Assembly: GCF_010183535.1 (NCBI RefSeq)
Contig: NC_071328.1
Span: forward strand, 14,570,001 to 14,634,000
Length of the DNA stretch: 64,000 bases
Source: Caenorhabditis remanei
Lineage: Eukaryota > Nematoda > Chromadorea > Rhabditida > Rhabditidae
Direction: 5' to 3'
The notes beneath the pieces are model-generated. The model was given only the letters and a program-made list of their open reading frames with translations, was not told the origin of the DNA and did not search any database. Of the stretch, positions 22,300 through 32,399 are shown piece after piece; the stretch's first letter is position 1; each line of letters begins with the position of its first letter. Both the position numbers and the translations under genes were made by a program.

Positions 22300-22949
22300 A
22301 AAAATGTTTTCTTTTTTCCTTATGTATATTTAGTTTCTAGTCATTCTAGAAGTTTCTAGGCCTGCCTAGCCACATGACTTCTTATCGGTAATCCTTCTAA
22401 AGAAAATGCGTGCGTAGTCGGCCCCTAAGTTTACTCAAAATCAACAGAATTCGAGAAAATAAAATAGAAGCTTATTAATGACATCCAAAGAGGCGCGGCT
22501 TAGCCGATTTCATAGTAGGAGGTCACTAACTGATTTTTTGTAAATAAACACTTTTTGATCTACCTAACTGAAAATCCCTATTTCTCGAAAACTAAGAAAT
22601 TTCTGGAAAAATAAATGATATAGTTGAAATCTTTATAGTTTCAGCGTTCTAATGGTATAGGTCATGCTACCCTTAGTTTTCAGAATCCAGTGGGTCTTCT
22701 GAAAAAAGTCGGTCAGAAAAAATAGAGGAAAAAAAGGGAATATCTCAAAAACTAAAAATTCGTCCGAAAAACTGAATACATATTCAGCATCCTTGACTTC
22801 AGAACTTTCAGATGAAATGATAAATATTTATGTTTGCAATGTGATGTCCCGTTCCCAGTCTGCTGAGTCATTACTACCTAATCTCCCAATCAGATCTAAC
22901 TTCAGCACCTTACCTAGTTTTCGAACTGTTTGAGAATTTTTTTAAAAAC

Positions 22950-23170
22950 ATTTAATTAGTTTTGTAGATCAAAACTAGAGCTACATTTTTGTAGTTGACA
23001 ACTTTTTGATAGCTCCGCCCACTTTTGAGATATGCGCCTTCAAAGATGAGAGAGGAAAAGCGCACTCCATAAAGTGCTTACCTTTAAAGGCGCATATCTC
23101 TAAAGTGGGCGGAGCTATCAAACAATTTTAAACTGGAAAAATGTAGCCCTGGTTTTGATCTACAAAAGTA
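22950..23170. mobile_element. short palindrome of the TTTAAAGGCGCATATCTC family
   Basis: Inverted arms 22962-23045 (TTTTGTAGATCAAAACTAG ... ATATGCGCCTTCAAAG) and 23088-23165 (TTTAAAGGCGCATATCTC ... GGTTTTGATCTAC), separated by about 40 bp. It can fold into an almost perfect hairpin. Confidence 0.78.
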
Positions 23171-23640
23171 AACAAAAATATTCAATTTCGCACCATATCC
23201 GTGATCAGGACACCCGTTCAAAGTTGTCTAATTTTTAGAAAACTCTCGAAACTAAGCAAATTTTCAAAGTGACACTATAAAACGTTGTTTCACTTAAAAA
23301 TGAGGTATGTACGCTAAATTTTACGCTGATTTCAAATCTAACATTGTTTTCCAATAATTTTCGAGTGGGAACCCGCAAATTCCAGCATAAATTTATAACT
23401 AAGTAAACCTTACATTTTTTCAAAACGTTCCTCAATTTTTTCCAAAAAATTTGGGTTACAGCACAAAACTTGGGTTTTAAAAGATTTTATTATGAGAAAC
23501 TCTCATTTCCCGGTTGTTTCGACGCAAAAACCATGTTTTGCGATAAAATTGTGGTTTCAACGATTTTCCAAATGACTTTTTGCAGTTTTGCTAAAACCTG
23601 TAAAATTGACAAATTTCGACACTTTGTAAAAGCCAAAATG
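23171..23640. other. intergenic, no gene seen
   Basis: AT-rich tract without recognised repeats or exons. Confidence 0.4.
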
Positions 23641-23649
23641 TTTTAAATG

Positions 23650-23870
23650 TTAAATATTCTTGTAGATCAAATTTAGCTCTATATTTTTGTAATTCACAAC
23701 TTTTTGATAGCTCCGCCCACTTTTGAGGTATGCGTCTTTAAAGATAAGCGATGCAGAGGGTGCTGCGCTCTCTACACCTTGTTCTTTAAAGGCGCATATC
23801 TCAAAAGTGGGCGGAGCTATCAAAAAGTTGTAAACTACAAAAATGTAGCCCTGGTTTTGATCTACCAAAA
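23650..23870. mobile_element. second short palindrome of the same family
   Basis: Arms 23660-23745 and 23785-23870 pair over about 80 bp, with TTGTAGATCAAATTTAGC at one outer edge and GGTTTTGATCTACC at the other. Confidence 0.78.
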
Positions 23871-24337
23871 AATATAAATGTCAAAAAATCGGGATGCTAT
23901 GGAGGGCCATGACGGACTTTTTTTTTCTTCAAAAGTTTCGAAATGAAAAAATTGATTATTTTTTGATTTTTTAAGTTTATAAAATCCTCCTCCAAATTCT
24001 CAGCTTTTTGACGTCTTCATTTGTGACACCCATTGGACGTCAATTCCATTTTTCGACGTCTTCAATTTTAATACATATTTCAAGCTCAGATAATGATTAT
24101 ATTTTGACGACGTCTTTTTTTAAAGCCGGGATTTCGGGAATTTCGGAATACTTTTTGTTTTGTGTTAAACAAAATGTATCTTAGATCTGAAAAGATAGTC
24201 AAAAGTCCCTCACGAAACGCTCAAACGTTCAAAATGGTCAGCGTAACTCCTTTTTTTTTTTTTGATTTTTAAACATATTCCCGAGTTCCCAAAATCCATT
24301 TTTCTAATTTTTTTCACGTTATTTCATCTTAAAACCT
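23871..24337. other. intergenic, no gene seen
   Basis: Contains three GACGTC-type blocks (GACGTCTTCATTTG, GACGTCAATTCC, GACGTCTTCAATT) near 24010-24065. No exon is supported. Confidence 0.4.
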
Positions 24338-24345
24338 CAAAAAAT

Positions 24346-24851
24346 GGCTCCGCGACAATTCGCAACTACGACATTCCGCAACTCACGTATGTTTCGCAAC
24401 TGCGACACTTCGCAACTGCGACATTTCGCAACTACGACGTTTCGCAACTACGACACTTCGCAACTGCGACATTTCGCAACTAGCCATTTCGCAACTGCGA
24501 CACTTCGCAACTACGACATTTCGCAACTACGACGTTTCGCAACTGCGACACTTCGCAACTGCGACATTTCGCAACTAGCCATTTCGCAACTGCGACACTT
24601 CGCAACTACGACATTTCGCAACCACGACGTTTCGCAACTACTGGGAATTTGCATATTTGGGTCAGCTAAAAATGTTGAGTGTACCAAAATGTTTGGGAAC
24701 ATATTTGGAAACAACTAAATAGAAGAAAAAGTTGTCTGTACCTTTTTCTGACAAAACTAGGTCAAACTATTGCTAGTTCTATGGTTGCGAAACGTCGTAG
24801 TTGCGGAATGTCGCAGTTGCGGAATGAACAGTTGCGAAGTGTCGCGGAGCC
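24346..24851. mobile_element. MITE with TTCGCAACTRCGAC tandem interior
   Basis: Termini GGCTCCGCGACA and TGTCGCGGAGCC are perfect inverted repeats flanked by the 8-bp duplication CAAAAAAT (24338-24345 and 24852-24859). The left part is about 20 copies of a 14-15 bp unit (CGCAACTGCGACATTT and variants). The right end has three inverted copies. A 124-codon frame through the array is a by-product of the repeat. Confidence 0.87.
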
Positions 24852-24889
24852 CAAAAAATAATAAATAAACGAGAAAATTTTAAACAATC

Positions 24890-25320
24890 ACCGGTTCACT
24901 TGTCCACGAGGACTACACGAAGCGATTTCATCAAATAGGGGTAATTCGACCTTTTTTTTCTGATTTTTCTGTAAAATCACAATGAAAATGCGGTTTTTTC
25001 ACATTGTTTAACTCTAAAATACAACAAAAACTTCTCAAAAATTCCTTTTTACTTGTCCACGTGGACTACACGATGGAAGTTTTCGAAAAATAGGGATTTT
25101 TAACTATTTTGTAACTTGAATTCGCTGAAATTTCGAAAATCACAGTTCCATTTGTCCACGTGGACTACACGACGAGGAGTTTTTGAAAAATAGCTTTACT
25201 TTACGGTTTTTTGTGACAAAATCGCAAAAAATGAGGATTTTTCTTGGAAAATGACCAAAAACCCATAAAAATACCTTAAATTTTCAAAAATGCATTTTCC
25301 ACTTGTCCACGAGGACTACA
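24890..25320. repeat. four spaced copies of CTTGTCCACGAGGACTACAC
   Basis: The core occurs at about 24898, 25051, 25150 and 25301 (two copies read CCACGTGGACTACACGA). About 80-130 bp of related AT-rich sequence lies between them. It is the same core as the ends of the element at 12048-12510. Confidence 0.75.
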
Positions 25321-25327
25321 AAAACAC

Positions 25328-25686
25328 CATAGTTGTCAAGGCCCGGGCCGGTAGACTTTTTTTTCGAAATTTTTTCAATTTTTCATCGAAAATGTGACCA
25401 TTTTTGACTATTTTTCAGAAATTCTTCCAATTCTGAATGTCGAAAATTTGAGTTTTTCGCAAGAAAATTCAAAAAATTTGAACATTTGACTTGTTTGCCC
25501 GCGCCGGGCGAGATACGAAATCCGTGAAAAATATTGGTCAGTGTAACTTTTGTCATTGTAACTTTTGTCAGTATAGCTGCGAAAAAATACAGTGACAAAG
25601 TTACAATGTCCAAAAGTTACACTGACCATTTTGGACTTTTGAGCGTCTTGAGTGTAAAATTGCTGATTTTAAGTTTGACAACTATG
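25328..25686. mobile_element. hAT-like MITE, CATAGTTGTC ends
   Basis: Termini CATAGTTGTCAA and TTTGACAACTATG, flanked by AAAAACAC (25320-25327) and AAAAATAC (25687-25694), an 8-bp duplication with one mismatch. The interior has a GGCCCGGGCCGG palindrome and an inverted AGTGTAACTTTTGTCATTG repeat at 25537-25628. Confidence 0.8.
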
Positions 25687-25756
25687 AAAAATACGTTTTC
25701 ATACACATCCTATTGACGTAACCATATATACACTGACCAATCATTTTGGTATCTAC

Positions 25757-26242
25757 CAGAGTTGCATGGAATTCCGACTTCCGTCTTCCGACTTCCGACT
25801 TCCGGGCATTTTTTCCATTCCTACTTCCGACTTCCGACTTCCGGATAACAAAAATCACTTCCGACTTCCGACTTCCGGATAAGGAATTTTAATTCCGACT
25901 TCCGTCATTCCATAACTGTGGAATTTTCGAAAAGTGCATTTCGCAAAAATGCATGGAAAAATGGTCTAAAAGGACAGAAAATAGGCTGTTCTTCAGCCAA
26001 AAACTAACTTTTCACTGATTTTCGCGACTTTCATGATTTTTCTCTTGGAGTTTTTGAATGTTTGAGAAAAAATCTAATTCCGACTTCCGACTTCCGACTT
26101 CCAACTTCCGACTTCCGGGCGTTTTTTCACTTCCGACTTCCGAGTTCCGACTTCCGGATAAGGAAAATCGCTTCCGACTTCCGACTTCCGACTTCCGACT
26201 TCCGACTTCCGGATAAGAAAATTTCACTTCCTTGCAACTCTG
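25757..26242. mobile_element. hAT-like MITE filled with ACTTCCG repeats, second copy
   Basis: Termini CAGAGTTGCATGGAA and CTTGCAACTCTG. A perfect 8-bp duplication GTATCTAC lies at 25749-25756 and 26243-26250. The interior is ACTTCCG runs around a centre similar to that of the copy at 17510 (TCATTCCATAACTGTGGAAT, AAAAATGGTCTAAAAGGAC). Confidence 0.9.
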
Positions 26243-26250
26243 GTATCTAC

Positions 26251-27049
26251 CACGTTCTTCTGTCCACACTCCCCAACGTCATATCTCCATCCAAATCTTG
26301 TTATCTCTTCGCCCCGGGGTCTTATAGTATCCCCTCACAGCTTCTTGATCCATGATCATCCCCTCCTTCTAATAGTGACTCTGACACCCCGAGAATAGAA
26401 GAAATCAAACAAGTATGACGAATGAAGGAACGAAATGTTTGCCCCAAAAAAATGATATTTCCGAAAAGTGAGGGTGGTCGGGGGGAATCAGGAGCAACAG
26501 AGATGTCGTCGTGTGTGCATACATGTGTAATGCGGATACGTTCTGAAGAGAGAGGGACCAGTAGTGGTGGAAGGCGTCTCCTTATTCCAAATGAAATGGG
26601 AGATGTTGTTGGGGGAGGGGCGGAGCCTCTAGAGCAGGGCGTCTCGATTTTCACCCCATCCTTCCGTTTTTCATCCCCCCTTGTTATTCTTCCCCCCATC
26701 ATTGTTCTGTTCAGATTCAATTTTTTTTTGATGTCACGTGGGGTTTACTTTGTTTTGATCCTGTATCGATTTTTTCTGGTATCGAAAATTCCGTAGTTTC
26801 CGATGGGCTAGGTTAGAGCAAGAGAATATTTCGAAAATCAACCCCGGTTTGTCAGTGTATTTTTCCGGAGCTACACTGACAAAAGTTACACTGACCAAAT
26901 TTTCCCACAAATTCCGTATCTCGCTTGAAACGCAAAACTATGAGCTAAAAAATATACCGAAATGTAGAACTCGTCGAGATCTACACTTTGGTATATTGTT
27001 GCTGATATGTTTGAAAAAGCCACATTCGGGGCAGCGGGCTGGCAATTAG
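26251..27049. other. intergenic, no gene seen
   Basis: A less repetitive stretch at 26270-26720 has open frames on both strands but no splice signals or recognised protein. Then follow a TGTCAGTGTA/TACACTGACA inverted repeat (26850-26900) and the hairpin ACCGAAATGTAGAACTCG with its complement (26955-26995). The block 26722-26840 recurs at 27905-28030. Confidence 0.45.
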
Positions 27050-27057
27050 GTAGTTAG

Positions 27058-27645
27058 CATAGTTGTCCGGAATCCGGATTCCGGAAATTCCGGATTCCGG
27101 AATTCTGGGTTTTTTTTTGACATTCCGGTTCCGGTTCCGGATTCCGGAAAATGAAAATTTTCATTCCGATTCCGGATTCCGGATTCCGGTTTTTTGAATT
27201 TTTTTCCGGAATTCTGAGGTTTAAATTTTAAAATTTTTTTTGAGTTTTAAAGACAACTGCATTACTTCTTTTTCGGTTTTGAACCTTAAAAGTAGTTTTA
27301 AACTTTATATATCATTAAAAACACTCGAAAAAATGACTTGGCCTTGCAAATTTATCGAATCATTCCGGATTCCGGATTCCGAGAAATTCCGGAATTCCGG
27401 GTTTTTTCGTCATTCCGGTTCCGGATTCCGGATTCCGGAAAATTAAAATTTTGATTCCGGTTCCGGATTCCGGATTCCGGTATTTGAAAAACTTCATTCC
27501 GGTTCCGGATTCCGGATTCCGGATTCCGGAAAATGAAAAATTTGATTCCGGTTCCGGATTCCGGAAAATGAAAAATTTGATTCCGGTTCCGGATTCCGTA
27601 TTCCGGATTCCGGTTTTTCGAAAAATGGCATTCCGTACAACTATG
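27058..27645. mobile_element. hAT-like MITE filled with GGATTCCGGATTCC repeats
   Basis: Termini CATAGTTGTCCGGAA and TTCCGTACAACTATG, with a perfect 8-bp duplication GTAGTTAG (27050-27057 and 27646-27653). Both flanks of the interior are runs of ATTCCGG(A/T)TTCCGG. The centre (27215-27350) is unique AT-rich sequence. Confidence 0.9.
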
Positions 27646-27653
27646 GTAGTTAG

Positions 27654-28690
27654 TCTTCCTTGAATTTTTGATTTTCAAGTTTTGAGTAAATTTTCTGTAG
27701 AAATTCATTTCATGACAAAAGTCTCATTTATACCGTTTTGTAGCAAATTTCAAGACCTTTCATTTGGTATATTTACCAGAATTATCGGTTCACACTGAAA
27801 AAAGTTATAAGCCTCCGCGTGAGACTACGCGCGCTTCCTCGCTTGGGGGGGGGGCACCCGAGTTTTGGCGCATTCTGGGAAAGTTTCGAAATACATGTTG
27901 TTTTGAAACCGAAAAAATGTCAAGTGAGGTTTACTTTGTTTTGATCTGGTATCGATTTTTTTTTCGAGAAAATTCCGTAGTTTCCGATGTGCTAGGTTAG
28001 AGCAAGAGACTATTTCGGAAATCAAGCCGGTTTGTCAGTGTAACTTTGTCAGTGTAACTTTGTCACTGTATTTTTTGGGGCGACACTGACCAACGCGTAA
28101 CTCGCTTAAAACTCATTGATATGAGCTGAAAAATATACCAAAATGTAGATCTCGACGAGTTCTATGTTAGTGACTTACTACGAACCGGATGGCTATTTGC
28201 TAATGTGTCGCGAGCCGGCCTAGAACCAATTTTTTGGTCATTTTCTCGTTTTTTGGCATTTTTTCGCGTGCGTTATAGAAAATAATAATGAAAATTTTCT
28301 TCATACTTGCAAACCCCGCCGGCACGGGGCTTTTCGTATTGAAAATTTGCGTTTGGGGTATTTTTAGTCCGGTTTTTGCACTGACGAGATTACACTGACC
28401 ATAGTTTCCTAGACATTTTGATTTTGAAACCCCAAATTCGCTGAATCCACCTTTTTGATCATTATCGTGTTTTTTCGGCACTTTTTCCCTGCCCGTGCAA
28501 CATTAACGAATACGACTCGTTGAGATCTTCATTTTGGTATATTTTTCAGCGCATAATGTTAAGTTTCAAGCCGGAAAATGGTCATTAGTGAAATACAGTG
28601 ACAAAAATACAGTGACCAAGTTACAATGACAAACCGGGTTGAGCAAAGTGCGGTTTTTGAAAAAGCGGAAGGCGGAAAGATCCGTATTTT
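27654..28690. other. intergenic repeat debris, no gene seen
   Basis: Contains a second copy of the block at 26722-26840, inverted TTTGTCAGTGTAACTTTG repeats (28028-28100, 28560-28640) and an ACCAAAATGTAGATCTCG segment near 28137. A CATACTTGCAAACCCCGCC fragment near 28300 looks like one end of a hAT-like MITE. Confidence 0.5.
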
Positions 28691-28904
28691 CATACTTGTC
28701 AAATGAGGGGCCGGGCCTGAAAAGCTTCGGCCCGGGCCCGGCCCCTCAGGTCCCTCTTTTCAGGCATATGGGATTTTTGAGAAAAATTTTCAAATTTTTT
28801 CCAACAAAAAATTCCCTCCAAAAGACGGGCCTGGGGGCCCTGGCCGGGCCGGGCCGGGCCGGAAGTTTTGAAAAAAAAGCCCGGCCCGTCCCTTGACAAG
28901 TATG
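28691..28904. mobile_element. hAT-like MITE with GGCCCGGGCC interior
   Basis: Termini CATACTTGTCAA and TTGACAAGTATG, flanked by CGTATTTT (28683-28690) and CTTATTTT (28905-28912), an 8-bp duplication with one mismatch. The interior is GC-rich and palindromic. Confidence 0.82.
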
Positions 28905-28912
28905 CTTATTTT

Positions 28913-29437
28913 TGTGGTAAAAGTGCTTAAAAATGATTAAATTCATAATATTATATCATAATATCATAATTTATAGAGTTTTTCATAGTCGTCATCAAGG
29001 CCCGGGAATTTTTTGAAATCTTTGATGCTTTTTCAGAATTTCTTCTAATTCTGAGTGATAGTCAACAATTTGACAAAAAATTCAAAAAAAAATTTCGAAA
29101 AAATTTGAATTTTTGAATTTGCCGCCAATTTTCCATCCCGTAAATTTGAGAACTGTTTCCTTGATTTTCATAAGTCTATAAATTTTCAAAAAAAAAGGTC
29201 TAATTTTTTCGAAAACTTTCAGACTTTTGACCCGAAATTAGCAAATTTAGTTTTTATATGAAACAGAATCTTTAATTTCCCACTTTTCCAAAAAAAAAGT
29301 TTCTAAAAATAAACACTTCCAGTTATTTCTGACACTAAGTTACGCTAACACTAAGCCCTAAGCACCTCCCCCTTCAAATCTCCTGACCTACTCCCCTATC
29401 GTCCCCCCAAATCCTTATATATCCATATGTTTCCAGA
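28913..29437. other. spacer upstream of candidate lim-7 first exon
   Basis: AT-rich, with a degenerate CATAGTCGTCATCAAGGCCC MITE fragment near 28986. The last 130 bp become C/T-rich and then reach ATATGTTTCCAG at 29438, a possible trans-splice acceptor. Confidence 0.45.
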
Positions 29438-29490
29438 ATCTTCTTCCACATGTGAACGTCTTCACGTAAAGACACGCCCACCTTCCGAAA

Positions 29491-29536
29491 ATGCTTCTGA
29501 TGAGCAACAATGCGAATGACTTCTTTTCAATACCAG
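29491..29536 (+). CDS. lim-7: candidate alternative first exon of lim-7
   Basis: ATG at 29491 opens a 46-nt exon ending before GTATGT. It reads MLLMSNNANDFFSIP plus one base. That phase matches the acceptor at 38888, so splicing there gives FSIPERQQQQ and the same downstream protein as the 36214 start. The short hydrophobic-Ser pattern resembles the other first exon (LFSI near its start). A GTTTCCAG acceptor about 50 nt upstream could take a spliced leader. This isoform would have about 425 residues. Evidence is phase and context only. Confidence 0.5.
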
Positions 29537-29754
29537 GTATGTTTCCGCTTCATTTCATCTTCTGAATTCCTGAATTCCCCCCTCCGTTTTGCAATTTATT
29601 TTCTATTCTCTTGTCTTATTCTTATTCTTATTCCTTATTTTTGTTTAGGTTTCTATGAACATTTTCAGTTTAGAAAAGAGTTTTAAGCCCCGCCTTTTAA
29701 AATTTTGCAAGAAAAACCCCGCGCACCTCACCGCCCTGCGCTCCTCTCTCCTCG

Positions 29755-29830
29755 GTGCCACCTGTAGTGTACTGGTTTACGGTTTTGCCCCGCGTTCAGA
29801 GGGTCGGGGGTTCGATTCCCACTGGTGGCA
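29755..29830 (+). repeat. tRNA-like unit
   Basis: TGCCACC at the start pairs with GGTGGCA at the end as a 7-bp acceptor-like stem. GGGGGTTCGATTCCC forms a T arm, and TAGTGTACTGG is A-box-like. It is the best-preserved member of the family in the 20.9-22.7 kb foldback. The anticodon arm is irregular, so it is not called as a functional tRNA. Confidence 0.55.
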
Positions 29831-29839
29831 AATCTTTTT

Positions 29840-31190
29840 TGTTTTCTTTTTTCTTAACTAATATTGAGATTTTAGTCATTCTGGAAGTTCCTAACCATTG
29901 AAAATTGGCATTTTGAGAAGTTTTCCGGGAAACTTTTTGGATTTTGGCACATAGTCCCAAACTCCCATAATCCACTTTTATTGTTTCATTTTTTTTTGAA
30001 TTACCTCTCCCATTAGTCTAGTCGATTACTCCTTTGTACTACTACTAATGGGAGAATGGGTTTTGAAGGTCATGGGAACCTTCTGACGGGCTCCCTCTTT
30101 TGGGGAACTTTAGGATTTAGAAGCAAGTGCGCTCTGTTGCTAAATACTGTACATTTTGGGACTTTGAGCGTTTTTGGGCTGAAATAGTCAGAAATCCCAT
30201 AAACATTCGACTTTAATCGAAATTTGATAATATAGTCGAAAAATCGACTTTTTCTGGAAAAAATAAAAATTTTCAGTTTTTGCTGAAACCTAGGCTGGAA
30301 AATTTCACAAATCGCAAATATGGAAGCTTGAAATCAAGACGGGAATAGTTTTCTCGGCAAGTACAACTTATTCTGCTTTGTTTGAGTCAAAAAATCGATT
30401 TTCAAAATTTTTCAAAAAAAAAATTAGAACCTCCTTAAAACTACCGTAACTCGGTCAGCTTTGGTCTAAACTTGAAAATTTTTAAATTTCTGGAATCAGC
30501 AAGACAAGACGCTTTGAATGTATAATCATGAATGTATTTTGGAAATTTTTGAAAATTTTCGATTTTTAAGGAATCCGTGGAGAAACACCCTAAAGGACCA
30601 ATTTGGAGCATTTTCGGGCTTAAAATTCACGTTTTTGATGTTTTTTTTTGGGGTTTTTCACGTTACAGTGACCAAATTAAAAAAAAATTTACCAAAAAGT
30701 TAAACAAATTTGAATATTTTGAATATTTTTCAACTCAAACATGTGTCCCCGAGTAGTTTGATCCTTCATACAACATTTTTGCTCATTTTTTTTCTTGCTC
30801 AGACGCCCCCAATTTTTCATTGTGAGATTATCCCCCCTTTTTCACGTGAATACTCATCAGAATACCCGGAAAGATTAGAAGAAACACATTGATGGAGGGG
30901 ATAGTAAACACCACATTGGAGATTAGTGTGCTCTAGTACAACTCTCCGTGTTTTAAGATTTTTCAGATTTTAAGCCTAATCCAGGCAGGAGGCTACACAC
31001 CTAGCTACCTTTTTTTTGGACATTTTTTTTGCATTTTTAGTGGAAAAATCCGCAAAATGTACTAAAACTGGTATTCTTACTAAAAATGTCTCGTTTTTTG
31101 TGAAAAATACGGTTTTTCTAGTTTAAATTGCTTCTTTTTCGCGTTTTTAGTGCCAAAAACCTTTCTGAAATCTGATTTTTTGTATAAAAA
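29840..31190. other. candidate lim-7 intron, no further feature
   Basis: AT-rich DNA with no exon, palindrome or tandem repeat that could be delimited. Confidence 0.45.
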
Positions 31191-31195
31191 ACTCA

Positions 31196-32395
31196 ACAAC
31201 GCGTCAAAGGCGCGCCAGAAACTACCGTAGAAGGGCTATATAGATGTTGCAAACGCGTCAAAGGCGCGCCAGCTGCTGATCTTGAGATTACTGTAGTTAC
31301 AGTATCTGGAAATATACTCGAAAATCGAGACCATTGAAAACGCGTCAAAGGTGCGCCAGATTCTCTAATCGCAGCTGTTATGCTCTCTGGCGCGCCTTTG
31401 ACGCGTTTGAAACCTCTTTTCCGCTGATCTGGCGTTCCTTTGACGCATCTAAAATATCCAATTTTTCAGTATTCTTCAATTCTGGCGCACCTTTGACGCG
31501 TTTGAAATCACCGAATTCGCTATTTTCACGCGGTCTGGCGTGTCTTTGACGCGTCTTAAACACCCAAGTAAAAAATTTGAACTTTATCACTTCCAGAGCG
31601 AAATTGACCATATTTTCAGTGATTTTTAGCTGAAAATGGTTGAAACTTTTGCAATTTAAACGCATTTCTACTGTGAAAATGGTGTTTGAGCCAAAACAAA
31701 TGGAATTTTGACTGAAAATCTGGAATTTTTGACAGCAAGTCTTTCAAAAATTGCTATTTTTAAGAATTTCATACCAAAATTCATTTAAAATCCACCAAAT
31801 TCCGTTTGATAATGAAAAAAGTGAACATTCTACCCAAATTAGAGTTGTTTTTTTGAAGTTGTGTAGAATGAGTTTAAAACGCGTCAAAGGCGCGCCAGCT
31901 GCTGGTCTTAAGATTACTGTAGTTGTTACAGTATCTTGAAGTATACGGTCATTTTGAGTAAATTGAAACTATTGAAAACGCGCCAAAGGTACACCAGACT
32001 CTCTAATCGGTCATTTTTATGCTCTTTGGCGCACCTTTGACGCGTTTGAAATGACCGAATTTGCTGTTTTCACGAGTCTGGCGTGCCTTTGGTGCGTTTG
32101 AAGGATCCATCTGAATTTTATCACTTCCAGAGTGCAATTTCAAAATTTTCAGCAATATTTAGGCCGGAAAAATGATTTAGGGCAAGATTTTTATGTAAAA
32201 ATATCATTTTTGAGAGGAAAAACCGGTTTTTTCTGCTCAAAAACGTCTGAAAATCTCATTTTCGGGTCAAAAAATGGTATTTTCAGCAAGTTTCGATCGT
32301 AAAAATGACCAAATTCTCTATTTTTACTAGGCTGGGGCACATTTGACGCGTTTTTTCGCAGTTTTCACGGGTCTGGCTTGCCTTTGATGCGTTTG
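31196..32395. repeat. cluster of GCGTCAAAGGCGCGCCAG motifs
   Basis: About a dozen copies of an 18-bp motif occur in both orientations (for example near 31200, 31250, 31340, 31385, 31432, 31482, 31533, 31880, 31977, 32030, 32080, 32335, 32375), separated by 40-350 bp of AT-rich sequence. Variants are single substitutions. Two longer blocks (31240-31390 and 31875-32050) are direct copies. One isolated copy lies at 14137. Confidence 0.85.
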
Positions 32396-32399
32396 AAAT

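Larger units (their letters stand above)
20945..22725. mobile_element. 1.8-kb foldback carrying two tRNA-like units
   Basis: Left arm 20945-21600 and right arm 22110-22725 are reverse complements over several blocks: TTCTGAAAACTAGGCAT, TGACCTATACCATT, TAGTTTTCGAGAAA, TTAGTGACCTCCTACTATG, AAATCGGCTAAGCCG. Each arm holds one tRNA-like unit in opposite orientation. The unpaired centre (about 21640-22080) holds no recognised gene. Confidence 0.8.

Noticed and set aside
24344..24718. 124-codon plus-strand frame of repeated FRN/ATTT/SQLRHFAT words
   Set aside because: It is the translation of the 14-15 bp tandem repeat of a MITE; all frames are open for the same reason and there is no start or splice context.
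26422..26796. Overlapping frames of 124 codons (+) and 132 codons (-)
   Set aside because: No initiation, splice or domain support on either strand; both cross a block that is repeated at 27.9 kb.
27352..27708. 118-codon minus-strand frame with NPESGIRNRN repeats
   Set aside because: Translation of the GGATTCC satellite inside the MITE at 27058-27645.
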